NCBI RefSeq assembly: GCF_041346945.1
Contig: NZ_CP166850.1
Location: forward strand, 2,976,001 to 3,040,000
Direction: 5' to 3'
Origin: Amycolatopsis sp. cg9
Lineage (GTDB): Bacteria; Actinomycetota; Actinomycetes; Mycobacteriales; Pseudonocardiaceae
DNA: 64,000 nt
The notes below the pieces were generated by a model. It was not told the DNA's origin, searched no databases, and saw nothing but the letters and a program-made list of their open reading frames with translations. Positions within the stretch are counted from its first letter, which is position 1, and every line of letters starts with the position of its first letter. Shown here in pieces: positions 32,405 to 40,847 of the stretch. The translations under genes were made by a program, and so were the position numbers.

Positions 32405-33677
32405 ACAGCAGGTTCAGCGCGAACGCCAGCACCGCCGCCACCGTGATCGAGCTGCCGCAGATCGTCTGCAGCCACGCGGGGAAGTGCTGGAAGATCTTCG
32501 GCGCGAACGCCGGCAGCAGCCCGACGCCGAGGGCGACCGCGACGATGAACGTGTTGTGGTTGCCGGAGAACTCGACCTTCTTCAGGTTCTGCGCGCCCAC
32601 CGCGGCGACCATCGCGAACATCACGACCGCGACCCCGCCGACCACCGGCTGCGGGATCGCCGCGATGAACGCGCCGATCTTCGGCACCAGGCCCATCAGC
32701 ACCAGGATCCCGCCGGTCACCGCGACCACCCAGCGGCTGCGGACACCGGTCATCCGGACCAGGCCGACGTTCTGCGCGAACGCCGTGTCGGGGAAGGAGT
32801 TCAGCACACCGCCGAGCACCGCCGAGAAGCCGTCCGTGGCCAGGCCGCGCGCGAGGTCGGAGTCGGTCGGCGGCCGCCCGGTGATCTCGCCGACGGCGAT
32901 CATGTCCGCGGTCGACTCGGTGAACGTCACCAGCATGACCACGCACATCGACAGGACCGCGGCGACCGGGAACGTCGGTGCCCCGAAGTGGAACGGCGAC
33001 GCGAGCCCGAACCAGCTCGCCGCGCCGAGGCCGTCCCAGTGCACCAGCCCCATCGGGATCGCGGCGACCAGCCCGATCGCGAGCGCCAGCAGCGGCCCGA
33101 TCTGGTTGAAGAAGCCGCGCAGCACCCGCGTGAACAGCACCAGCAGCGCGAGCACGCCGAACGCGAGCAGGAGGTGCGACAGAGCCGCGTAATCCGGCGC
33201 GTCCGGGTCGTTGCCCGCGATCAGGCCCGCGCCCGGGCCGAGCAGCGAGACGCCGATGACGAGCAGCAGCGTCCCGGTGACCAGCGGCGGGAAGAACCGG
33301 ATCAGCTTCGCAAAGGGTCTGGCGATGAGCAGCCCGAAGACGCCGGACGCCAGCATCGCGCCGTAGACCGCGGGCAGGCCGTACTGCGAGGCGATGAGGA
33401 TCATCGGGTTGACGACGCTGAACGTCGCGCCCGCCACCACCGGCAGCCTGATGCCGAGCAGCTTCCCGACGCCGACCGCCTGGATCAGCGTCGCGATGCC
33501 CGCCACGAGCAGATCGGCGTTGACGAGCAGGCCGATCGTCGCCGGGTCCAGCTTCAGCGCGCTGCCGACGATCAGCGGCACCGCGACGGCACCGGCGTAC
33601 ATGATCGACATGTGCTGCAGGCCGAGCAGCGCCAGCCTGCCGGCGGGCAGGACCTCGTCTACCGGGTGTTTCGTCAT
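32355..33677 (-). CDS. Nucleobase:cation symporter-2 (xanthine/uracil permease family)
   Basis: The 440-aa polytopic protein has about 14 hydrophobic segments and NCS2 signatures: TFTESTADMIAVGEITGRP and FPDTAFAQNVGLVRMTGV. It imports a purine or pyrimidine base (xanthine, uric acid or uracil) with H+ or Na+. The start is ATG 33677 behind GGAAAGGGG. It is divergent from the MetE-like operon and convergent with the TetR gene. Nothing next to it names the substrate. Confidence 0.92.
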   Translation of the reverse strand: MTKHPVDEVLPAGRLALLGLQHMSIMYAGAVAVPLIVGSALKLDPATIGLLVNADLLVAGIATLIQAVGVGKLLGIRLPVVAGATFSVVNPMILIASQYGLPAVYGAMLASGVFGLLIARPFAKLIRFFPPLVTGTLLLVIGVSLLGPGAGLIAGNDPDAPDYAALSHLLLAFGVLALLVLFTRVLRGFFNQIGPLLALAIGLVAAIPMGLVHWDGLGAASWFGLASPFHFGAPTFPVAAVLSMCVVMLVTFTESTADMIAVGEITGRPPTDSDLARGLATDGFSAVLGGVLNSFPDTAFAQNVGLVRMTGVRSRWVVAVTGGILVLMGLVPKIGAFIAAIPQPVVGGVAVVMFAMVAAVGAQNLKKVEFSGNHNTFIVAVALGVGLLPAFAPKIFQHFPAWLQTICGSSITVAAVLAFALNLLFNHLGRRAEPDLLEAP

Positions 33678-33796
33678 GCACAGCCCCTTTCCGCGGTGGA
33701 CAGCCAACGCGGTGCGCGTGACGGTGGCAAGACCCGGGTGTCATGATCTTGTTTCCGGGGGCGGCGGAACGGTCCCGGATGTGTGACCATCGGTGC

Positions 33797-34936
33797 ATGA
33801 CTTCGGGCGGTATTCCCCAGGTGGGCCCGCCGTTCCGCGCCGATCACGTCGGGAGCCTGCTGCGGCCCCCGGTACTGCGTGACGCGCGGCGGCGGCACGA
33901 ATCCGGTGAGATCGGCGCGGAGCAGCTCCGCGCGGTCGAGGACGACGCGATCCGCGACGTGATCAAGATGCAGAAGGCGGCCGGGCTGAGTTCCGCCACC
34001 GACGGCGAATTCCGGCGCTCCTCGTGGCACATGGACTTCATCTACGCGCTGGGCGGTGTCTCGAAGAGCGACGAGCGGCTGCACGTCAAGTTCCACAACC
34101 TGGCCGGCGACCTCGAGTTCAGCCCGCCGGGCCTGCAGGTCGACGGCAAGGTGCGGCTCGACGAACCGATCTTCGCCCCGCACTTCGAATTCCTGAAGTC
34201 CCATGTGGACGAAGGCGTGACGCCGAAGCTGACCATCCCGTCGCCGAGCATGGTCTACTACCGCGGCGGCCGGGCGGCGGTCAGTGAGAGCGTTTACCCG
34301 GACCTCGAAGAGTTCTTCGCCGACCTGGGCGCGGCGTACGCGGCGCAGGTCTCCGCGGTGCACGGCCTCGGCTGCCGGTACCTCCAGCTCGACGACACCA
34401 GCCTCGCCTACCTCAACGACCCGGCGCAGCGGGAGCTCGTCGCGCGGATGGGCGGCGACCCGGACACCCAGCACCTGCGCAACATCGCGACGATGAACGC
34501 GGCGCTGGCCGACCGGCCCGAGGACCTGACCGTGACGACCCACCTGTGCCGCGGCAACTTCCGGTCCTCGTGGGTCGCGTCCGGCAGCTACGAGTTCGTC
34601 GCGGAAGCGCTCTTCGGCGACCTGGCCGTCGACGGGTTCTTCCTGGAGTTCGACGACGAACGCTCCGGCGGCTTCGAACCGCTTCGGTTCGTGCCCAAGG
34701 ACAAGAAGGTCGTCCTCGGCCTGGTCACGACGAAGCGGCCGGAGCTGGAGGACGCCGACGTCCTGGTGCGGCGCATCGAAGAGGCGTCCCGGTACGTCGA
34801 CGTCGACCAGCTGTGCCTGTCGCCGCAGTGCGGGTTCTCCTCGACCGAAGAGGGCAACGACCTCACCGCGGACGACCAGCTGCGGAAGCTGGAGCTGATC
34901 GTGGCCACGGCCGACCGGGTCTGGGGCGGCCACTGA
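33797..34936 (+). CDS. MetE C-terminal-like cobalamin-independent methyltransferase
   Basis: The 379-aa TIM-barrel protein resembles the catalytic half of cobalamin-independent methionine synthase (YxjG/MetE-C). It has the opening FRADHVGSLLRP and zinc-ligand candidates in HLCRGN (His, Cys) and LSPQCGFSS (Cys). Stand-alone forms transfer methyl groups to homocysteine or related thiols from varied donors. ATG 33797 begins the family homology. It is first in an operon with NIPSNAP, IclR and FAD-reductase genes, which suggests a catabolic demethylation role. Confidence 0.85.
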   Translation: MTSGGIPQVGPPFRADHVGSLLRPPVLRDARRRHESGEIGAEQLRAVEDDAIRDVIKMQKAAGLSSATDGEFRRSSWHMDFIYALGGVSKSDERLHVKFHNLAGDLEFSPPGLQVDGKVRLDEPIFAPHFEFLKSHVDEGVTPKLTIPSPSMVYYRGGRAAVSESVYPDLEEFFADLGAAYAAQVSAVHGLGCRYLQLDDTSLAYLNDPAQRELVARMGGDPDTQHLRNIATMNAALADRPEDLTVTTHLCRGNFRSSWVASGSYEFVAEALFGDLAVDGFFLEFDDERSGGFEPLRFVPKDKKVVLGLVTTKRPELEDADVLVRRIEEASRYVDVDQLCLSPQCGFSSTEEGNDLTADDQLRKLELIVATADRVWGGH

Positions 34937-35253
34937 TGATCACGTGCGTCGTCGACTACGTCATCGACCCCGCGAAGCTCGCCGACTTCGAACGCTTCGC
35001 CGCCGCGTGGATGCGGCTGGTGCAGCGCGAAGGCGGCGTCCACCACGGCTACTTCCTGCCGTCGGAAGGGGCGAGCGACGAAGCCAGGGCGCTGTTCAGC
35101 TTCGAGAGCCTCGCCGCCTACGAGCGCTACCGGACGCTGTTCGGCGTCGACCCGGACTTCATCGAGGCCGACAAGATCCGCGACGAAAGCGGCTGCGTGG
35201 TGCGGTACCGGCGGTCGTTCATGCGCCCGCTCCTGCCCGACGACGACCTCTGA
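34936..35253 (+). CDS. NIPSNAP-family protein
   Basis: The 105-aa dimeric alpha/beta-barrel protein has YVIDPAKLADFERFAAAWMRLV and FSFESLAAYERYRTLF, as in NIPSNAP proteins found in catabolic operons. The reaction is unknown. The ATG overlaps the stop of the MetE-like gene (TGATG), indicating translational coupling; the stop lies 1 nt before the IclR start. Confidence 0.88.
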   Translation: MITCVVDYVIDPAKLADFERFAAAWMRLVQREGGVHHGYFLPSEGASDEARALFSFESLAAYERYRTLFGVDPDFIEADKIRDESGCVVRYRRSFMRPLLPDDDL

Positions 35254-35254
35254 C

Positions 35255-36046
35255 GTGCGCCACAGCGCGCGGCGGCCGACGTCGGTCGTGGACCGCGTCC
35301 TCGACCTGCTCGGTGCCTTCACCGCCGAGCGGCCGCGACTGACGCTGTCCGAGCTCAGCCGCCGCGTCGGGCTGCCGCTGTCGACCACGCACCGGCTGGC
35401 CGGCGAGCTGACCCGGCGCGGGGCGCTCGTCCGCGACGAAGCGGGCGTGTACCGCGTCGGGCTGTGGCTGTGGGAGGTCGCGTCGCTCGCGCCGCACGGT
35501 GCCGAGCTGCGGGAAAGCGCGATGCCGTTCCTGGAGGACCTCTACGAGGCCACGCACCAGAACGTGCAGCTCGCCGTGCTCGACGGGGCCGAGGTCGTCT
35601 ACGTCGAGCGGATCTCCGGCCGCGGCGCGGTCAACGTCCTGACGCGGGTGGGCGGCCGCCTGCCCGCGCACGCCACCGGGGTCGGGCAGGTGCTGCTCGC
35701 GCACGCGCCCGCCGAGGCGCAGGAGGAGGTCCTGGCCGGACCGCTCAAGGCGTTCACGCCCAAGACGATCGCCTCGGCCGGGCAGCTGCGGCGCGTGCTC
35801 GCCGACGTCCGGCGCGACGGCTACGCGATCAGCGACGGCCAGGTCGAGCTGATCTCGTTGTCCGTGGCGGCCCCGGTCTACGACGCCACCGACGAAGTGG
35901 CGGCGGCGATCTCCGTGGTCGTCCCCGCCGAGGGCACGGACCCGCGGACGCTGGTCCCGGCCGTCCGGGCCGCGGCGCGGGGGATCTCACGGGTGCTCGG
36001 GGCGCCGCGGGCCCTGCGGTCGAGCGGCGGCTCCTCGACGGGTTGA
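35255..36046 (+). CDS. IclR-family transcriptional regulator
   Basis: The 263-aa product has an N-terminal winged helix (TLSELSRRVGLPLSTTHRLAGELTRRG) and a C-terminal effector domain (HQNVQLAVLDGAEVVYVERI, GRLPAHATGVGQVLLAHAP). IclR proteins control aromatic or carbon-compound catabolism. GTG 35255 comes one base after the NIPSNAP stop. Lying inside the operon, it probably regulates it; its ligand is presumably a substrate of the MetE-like/FAD-reductase pathway. Confidence 0.92.
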   Translation: MRHSARRPTSVVDRVLDLLGAFTAERPRLTLSELSRRVGLPLSTTHRLAGELTRRGALVRDEAGVYRVGLWLWEVASLAPHGAELRESAMPFLEDLYEATHQNVQLAVLDGAEVVYVERISGRGAVNVLTRVGGRLPAHATGVGQVLLAHAPAEAQEEVLAGPLKAFTPKTIASAGQLRRVLADVRRDGYAISDGQVELISLSVAAPVYDATDEVAAAISVVVPAEGTDPRTLVPAVRAAARGISRVLGAPRALRSSGGSSTG

Positions 36047-36061
36047 GCCTCTTGTGATCGG

Positions 36062-37300
36062 ATGGCGGGCATGGGTGCACAGAACACGGTTCTCGTCGTC
36101 GGGGCGGGGCAAAGCGGGTTCCAGGCCGTCGCGTCGCTGCGGGACCGGGGCTTCGACGGCCGGGTCGTGCTCGTCGGGGACGAGCCGGGCGTGCCGTACC
36201 AGCGGCCGCCGCTGTCGAAGGCCTACCTGGCCGGGACCGCCGGGCTCGACCAGCTGCACCTGCGCGGTGCGGACTTCTTCGCCGAGAAGGACATCGAACT
36301 GGTCGCCGGGCGGGTCGCCGCGATCGACCGCGAGGCTTCGCTGGTGCGGCTCGAAGACGGCCGCGAACTGGGCTACGACCACCTCGTCCTGGCCACCGGC
36401 GCCCGCAACCGCACGCTGCCCGTGCCCGGCGCGGACCTGCCGGGCGTGCTGACCCTGCGCACCCGCGACGACGCCGACCGGCTGCGCGAGTCCCTGGTGG
36501 CGGCCCGCGACGTCGTCGTGGTCGGCGGTGGCTTCATCGGGCTCGAGTTCGCTTCGCACGCCGGCCGTCCGGTGACGATCGTCGAGGCGCAGGACCGGCT
36601 GCTCAACCGGGTCGCGACGCCGGAGATCTCCGCCTACTTCGCCGCGTTGCACCGCGAAGCCGGGCACACGGTGCTGCTCGGCCAGGGGGTTTCGGCGCTG
36701 CACGGCGACTCGCGGGTGCGCGAGGTCGAGCTGTCCGACGGCACCCGGCTGCCCGCCGACCTGGTCGTCGTCGCCGTCGGCGTGGTGCCGGAGACGACGC
36801 TCGCGGCCGGCGCCGGGCTGCCGGTCGACAACGGCGTGGTCGTCGACGCGCACCTGCGGACGGCCGACGAAAAGATCTTCGCCATCGGCGACTGCGCGAA
36901 CTTCCCGTGCGTGCAGGCGGGCGCGGCGACCCGGCTGGAGTCCGTGCAGAACGCCGTCGACCAGGCCAGGAGCGTGGCCGCGGCGATCACCGGAACCCCC
37001 GAGCCGTACGCGAGCCTGCCGTGGTTCTGGACCGACCAGTCGGGCGCGAAGCTGCAGATCGCGGGCATCCTGTCCGGCGCGGACAAGACGGTGGTGGCGG
37101 GCGACCGGGCCGCGGGCAAGTTCTCGGTGCTGTCCTTCCGCGACGACGTCCTGATCGCGGTGGAGTCGGTGAACCGGCCCGCCGACCACATCGCGGCGCG
37201 CCGGCTGTTCACCGCCGACCCGCACCCGCGGTACGCGGACCTCGAGGGGAGCGAGTTCGACTTGAAGGCACACGTGAGGGCCACGTCAACCCGAGGTTGA
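36062..37300 (+). CDS. FAD-dependent ferredoxin reductase
   Basis: The 412-aa protein has two Rossmann motifs (VLVVGAGQSGFQA for FAD, VVVVGGGFIGLEFAS for NAD), YQRPPLSKAYL, the IFAIGDCA motif and a C-terminal reductase domain. It is the electron-transfer reductase of ferredoxin-dependent oxygenases or P450s. No ferredoxin or oxygenase is in the operon, so the partner lies elsewhere. ATG 36062 or 36071 may be the start. Its stop codon (37298-37300) lies inside the first operator of the next gene. Confidence 0.9.
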   Translation: MAGMGAQNTVLVVGAGQSGFQAVASLRDRGFDGRVVLVGDEPGVPYQRPPLSKAYLAGTAGLDQLHLRGADFFAEKDIELVAGRVAAIDREASLVRLEDGRELGYDHLVLATGARNRTLPVPGADLPGVLTLRTRDDADRLRESLVAARDVVVVGGGFIGLEFASHAGRPVTIVEAQDRLLNRVATPEISAYFAALHREAGHTVLLGQGVSALHGDSRVREVELSDGTRLPADLVVVAVGVVPETTLAAGAGLPVDNGVVVDAHLRTADEKIFAIGDCANFPCVQAGAATRLESVQNAVDQARSVAAAITGTPEPYASLPWFWTDQSGAKLQIAGILSGADKTVVAGDRAAGKFSVLSFRDDVLIAVESVNRPADHIAARRLFTADPHPRYADLEGSEFDLKAHVRATSTRG

Positions 37301-37331
37301 CGCGACGCTTGCGTCAACCTACAGTTGACGC
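37284..37331 (+). promoter_or_regulatory. Paired GTCAAC/GTTGAC operators with embedded leaderless promoter (locus 1)
   Basis: Site 1 (37284-37302) is CGTCAACC-CGA-GGTTGACG; site 2 (37311-37331) is GCGTCAAC-CTACA-GTTGACGC; their centres are 28 bp apart. TTGACG (37297-37302) serves as -35, and after 17 bp TACAGT (37320-37325) as -10, putting the start at the ATG at 37332. The same layout occurs at 56005-56052. Confidence 0.75.
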
Positions 37332-38069
37332 ATGGACCTTCCTGCCAACGTCAAACTCGACGACCTCATCAGCGCGATCAAGAGCAACAACGACAAGGAC
37401 GCCCTCGCCCAGCTGACCGACGCGGTCTACGTCGGCCAGCACCTCGGCGAGGTGGCCGACCACCTGATCGGCCACTTCGTCGACCAGGCCCGGCGCTCCG
37501 GCGCGTCCTGGACCGACATCGGCGCCAGCATGGGCGTCACCAAGCAGGCCGCCCAGAAGCGGTTCGTGCCGAAGGTGGACCCGGGCGGCGACCCGTCCGG
37601 CTCGATCGAACGCGTCTACGGCCGCTACACCGACCGGGCCCGCCACGTCGTGGTCGAGGCCCAGAAGGCGGCGGTCGAGCACGGCAGCCCGGAGATCGAC
37701 ACCGTGCACGTCGTGCTAGGCCTGCTGACCGAGCCCGCGGCGCTCGCCGCCGGCGCGATCGTGGCCCAGGGGGTCACGCTCGACGCGGTGCGGGAGGCGG
37801 CCGAGGCGCGGCTGCCGGAGCGGGCCGACCCCGCGCCGAACCCGGTGCCGTTCTCGGGTGCCGCCAAGAAAACCCTCGAGCTGACCATGCGCGAGGGGCT
37901 GCGGCTCGGGCACAACTACATCGGCACCGAGCACATGCTGCTGGCGCTGCTGGAACAGCGTGAGGGAGCCGGCTTCGAGGTGCTCGACGGCCTCGGCGTC
38001 AAGAAGGACAAGGCCGAGGCGAAGATCCAGGAGGTGCTGGCGGAGATCCTCGCCGCCCGCGGGCAGTGA
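37332..38069 (+). CDS. HTH-Clp_N fusion protein
   Basis: The 245-aa protein has an N-terminal DNA-binding helix-turn-helix (about residues 50-77, ASWTDIGASMGVTKQAAQKRF), then two Clp_N repeats (about 95-165 and 175-240; HVVLGLLTEP, GLRLGHNYIGTEHMLLALLEQ) as in ClpC/ClpA N-domains, but no AAA+ ATPase. It could be a transcription factor that uses a Clp_N domain as sensor or adaptor for the Clp protease. Two GTCAAC/GTTGAC palindromes cover its leaderless promoter, so it is probably autoregulated. The locus at 56055 encodes the same parts as two genes. Confidence 0.88.
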   Translation: MDLPANVKLDDLISAIKSNNDKDALAQLTDAVYVGQHLGEVADHLIGHFVDQARRSGASWTDIGASMGVTKQAAQKRFVPKVDPGGDPSGSIERVYGRYTDRARHVVVEAQKAAVEHGSPEIDTVHVVLGLLTEPAALAAGAIVAQGVTLDAVREAAEARLPERADPAPNPVPFSGAAKKTLELTMREGLRLGHNYIGTEHMLLALLEQREGAGFEVLDGLGVKKDKAEAKIQEVLAEILAARGQ

Positions 38070-38122
38070 GACTCCTCCTGGCCGCCGCGCTCCTCGCGCT
38101 GGTGCTGGTGACGCTGCTCTGA
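38066..38122 (+). CDS. Possible 18-aa hydrophobic peptide coupled to the Clp_N gene
   Basis: GTG 38066 overlaps the Clp_N stop (GTGA) and opens MRLLLAAALLALVLVTLL, ending TGA 38120-38122 inside the terminator stem. It is the length and character of one membrane helix. GTG starts by chance are common here, so this is speculative. Confidence 0.3.
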   Translation: MRLLLAAALLALVLVTLL

Positions 38123-38159
38123 TCGGGATGGACCAGGGGGTTTTCCCGATCAGAGCAGC
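38113..38159 (+). terminator. Long stem after the Clp_N gene
   Basis: Sixteen-base perfect arms (38113-38128, GCTGCTCTGATCGGGA; 38144-38159) with a 15-nt loop, between convergent genes. It probably terminates both. Confidence 0.7.
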
Positions 38160-38165
38160 ACCGGA

Positions 38166-39605
38166 TCAGGCGTCGGACTCCGGGCGGCCGTCGGCGGCCC
38201 AAGCCGTGTGGAACGAGCCTTCGCGGTCCACGCGGCGGTAGGTGTGCGCACCGAAGAAGTCGCGCTGGCCCTGCACGAGAGCGGCCGGGAGGCGGTCGGC
38301 GCGGAGGCCGTCGTAGTACGCCAGCGCCGTCGAGAAGCCCGGCGTCGGGATGCCGAGCTTGACCGCCGTCGAGATCACCGAACGCCACGAGTCTTGCGCG
38401 TCCTCGACCGCCTTGCGGAAGCCGCCCGACGTCAGCAGCGTCGGCAGCTGCGGCTCCTCGGCGTAGGCCGAGGTGATGTCGTTGAGGAACTTCGCGCGGA
38501 TGATGCAGCCGCCGCGCCAGATCGAGGCGACCTTGCCGAGGTCGATGTCCCAGCCGTACTCGGTCGCGCCGGCCTGGATCTGGTTGAAGCCCTGCGCGTA
38601 CGCGACGACCTTCGACGCGTACAGCGCCTGCTCGACGTCGTCGGCGAAGCGGTCGAGCGCCGAGCCGGAGAGCGGCGACGCCGTCGGGCCGCCGAGGCCG
38701 CGGGCCGCCGCGCGCAGCGGCTTCGAGCCGGACAGCGAACGCGCGAAGACGGCTTCGGCGATGCCCGAGATCGGGACCCCGAGGTCGAGGCCGATCTGCA
38801 CGGTCCAGCGACCGGTGCCCTTCTGCTCGGCGGCGTCCTCGACGATGTCCACGAACGGCTTGCCGGACGCGCCGTCGACGTGCGCCAGCACCTCGGCGGT
38901 GATCTCGATCAGGTACGAGTCGAGCCGGCCGGTGTTCCACGTGCGGAAGACGTCGGCGATCTCGGCGGGGGAGTAGCCGCCCGCGTGCCGCAGCAGGTCG
39001 AACGACTCCGCGATAAGCTGCATGTCGGCGTACTCGATGCCGTTGTGCACCATCTTGACGAAGTGGCCGGCACCGTCCGCGCCGATGTGCGTGCAGCACG
39101 GCTCGCCGTCGACCTTGGCCGAGATGTCCTCGAACAGCGGGCCGAGCGACTCGTACGACTCCTTCGACCCGCCGGGCATGATGCTCGGCCCGTGCAGCGC
39201 GCCCTCCTCGCCACCGGAGACGCCGCTGCCGACGAAGTGCAGCCCGCGCTCGCGCAGCGCCTTCTCGCGGCGGCGCGTGTCGGCGAAGTGCGCGTTGCCG
39301 GCGTCGATGATCACGTCGCCCTCTTCGAGCAGCGGCGCGAACTCCTCGATGACGGCGTCCGTCGGACCGCCCGCCTTGACCATGATCACGACCTGGCGGG
39401 GCCGCTCCAGCGCGTCGACGAACTGCTGCGCGGAGTACGCCGGGATGAAGTCGCCTTCGTCACCGAACTGCTCCACCAGTGCGCGGGTCCGCTCCTCGGA
39501 CCGGTTGTGCAGGGCCACCGTGTGCCCGTGCCGGGCCAGGTTGCGGGCCAGGTTGCGGCCCATGACCGCCAGGCCGGTGACCCCGATGCTCGCCTTCTTG
39601 CTCAT
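38166..39605 (-). CDS. gnd: 6-phosphogluconate dehydrogenase (decarboxylating)
   Basis: The 479-aa enzyme converts 6-phosphogluconate to ribulose 5-phosphate with NADP in the oxidative pentose phosphate pathway. The Rossmann motif GLAVMGRNLARN, substrate stretch GSGVSGGEEGA, and catalytic HFVKMVHNGIEYADMQ are intact; the length matches the long (GndA) form. ATG 39605 (MSKKAS) is preferred because GGAAGG is 6 nt upstream; the outer ATG at 39611 abuts that site. It is monocistronic. Confidence 0.96.
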   Translation of the reverse strand: MSKKASIGVTGLAVMGRNLARNLARHGHTVALHNRSEERTRALVEQFGDEGDFIPAYSAQQFVDALERPRQVVIMVKAGGPTDAVIEEFAPLLEEGDVIIDAGNAHFADTRRREKALRERGLHFVGSGVSGGEEGALHGPSIMPGGSKESYESLGPLFEDISAKVDGEPCCTHIGADGAGHFVKMVHNGIEYADMQLIAESFDLLRHAGGYSPAEIADVFRTWNTGRLDSYLIEITAEVLAHVDGASGKPFVDIVEDAAEQKGTGRWTVQIGLDLGVPISGIAEAVFARSLSGSKPLRAAARGLGGPTASPLSGSALDRFADDVEQALYASKVVAYAQGFNQIQAGATEYGWDIDLGKVASIWRGGCIIRAKFLNDITSAYAEEPQLPTLLTSGGFRKAVEDAQDSWRSVISTAVKLGIPTPGFSTALAYYDGLRADRLPAALVQGQRDFFGAHTYRRVDREGSFHTAWAADGRPESDA

Positions 39606-39689
39606 CCGCATCCTTCCAACGACTCTCTCGATTCAGACCCTAGCCGGATCGAGGCCTCATGGGAGGTACGGCGCCGCGGCTCACGCAGT

Positions 39690-40619
39690 TCAGGAGAAGC
39701 AGCGGATGGGGCCCCGGTTGATCGCCACCATGTCCATGACCGCGGCCGCGAGATCGATCTGCGCACCCCATTCGGCGCCGTCCAGCTCGGCGTACGCCCG
39801 GTGGAGGTTGCCCGGCAGCCGCTCCTGTTCGCTCATCGCCGCGAAATCACCCAGGTCGGTGTCCTTCGCCACTTCCAGCGGGGACAGCCCGGCCGCCTTC
39901 CCGCGCTCGGCCGTCCGCTGGACGAACTCCAGGTAGGCGTCCACGGTGTCGACGACGTCGAGCCCGCAGGCCGGCCCGTGCCCGGGCAGGATCACCGCCG
40001 GGTCCAGCTCCCGGATCACGTCCAGCGCCTGGCGCCAGCCGGCCACCGAGCCCATCAGCGCGAACGGGCTGCCACCGTTGAACACCAGGTCACCGGCATA
40101 GAGCACGCGCTGCTCCGGCAGCCAGACCAGGACGTCGTTGGTCGTGTGGGCGGCGTGGCCGGGGTGGATCAGCTCGAGGGTCGTGCCGCCGGCGTGCACG
40201 GTCAGCCGGTCGTCGAACACGACCTCCGGCGGCCGCGACTCGAGCTCGCCCCAGTCGCTGCCGACGAAGATGCCGTCGAACGTCTGGATGCCCTCGGCGA
40301 CCAGCAGCTCGCGGGTCTTGCGGTGGCCGACCACGGTCGCGGTCTTGACCAGGTAGTTGCCGTTGGTGTGGTCGCCGTGGTGGTGGGTGTTGACCAGCGT
40401 CGTGACCGGGCTGCCGGTGGTGGCGTCGACCGCGGCGAGCAGCGCGCGCGTGCGGCGCTCGGTCGAGCAGGTGTCGATGAGGACGGTGTGGTCGCCGGCG
40501 TCGACGAACCCGCAGTTGTTGATGTACCAGGAGCCGTCGGGCTGGACGTAGCCGTGGACCTGGTCGGCCAGTCGGGTGACGGTGGCGGCGGAGGGCGAGC
40601 GATCGGTCACGGCGCTCAC
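39690..40619 (-). CDS. Metallo-beta-lactamase-fold hydrolase
   Basis: The 309-aa cytoplasmic protein has the dinuclear metal motif THHHGDHTNGN (about residue 75), later ligands in HPGHAAHT, LYAGDLVFNGG and LPGHGPACG, so all seven usual ligands appear present. The subgroup resembles glyoxalase II or quinoprotein-relay-like hydrolases; the substrate is unknown. GTG 40619 is chosen; upstream in-frame codons are in the promoter region. Confidence 0.88.
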   Translation of the reverse strand: MSAVTDRSPSAATVTRLADQVHGYVQPDGSWYINNCGFVDAGDHTVLIDTCSTERRTRALLAAVDATTGSPVTTLVNTHHHGDHTNGNYLVKTATVVGHRKTRELLVAEGIQTFDGIFVGSDWGELESRPPEVVFDDRLTVHAGGTTLELIHPGHAAHTTNDVLVWLPEQRVLYAGDLVFNGGSPFALMGSVAGWRQALDVIRELDPAVILPGHGPACGLDVVDTVDAYLEFVQRTAERGKAAGLSPLEVAKDTDLGDFAAMSEQERLPGNLHRAYAELDGAEWGAQIDLAAAVMDMVAINRGPIRCFS

Positions 40620-40847
40620 TATGCCCCAGTCCGGGCTCCGCCGGTTGGCCGAATAATTAGGAATTTCACTGGTCCAGCCGAGTGATAGCGCAGGTGACTG
40701 GCAATCTGCGGCGTTTCCTGGAACGCTGCGCGATGTCATCATCGAGATCCGCAAGGTGAAGCACTAACCTGGGTGGGTTCGATAGTTCGCGTGCGACGGC
40801 GACCGGGAGGCCGCCGTCGCTTGGTAGTGGTCCGGGAGAGCAGGGCG

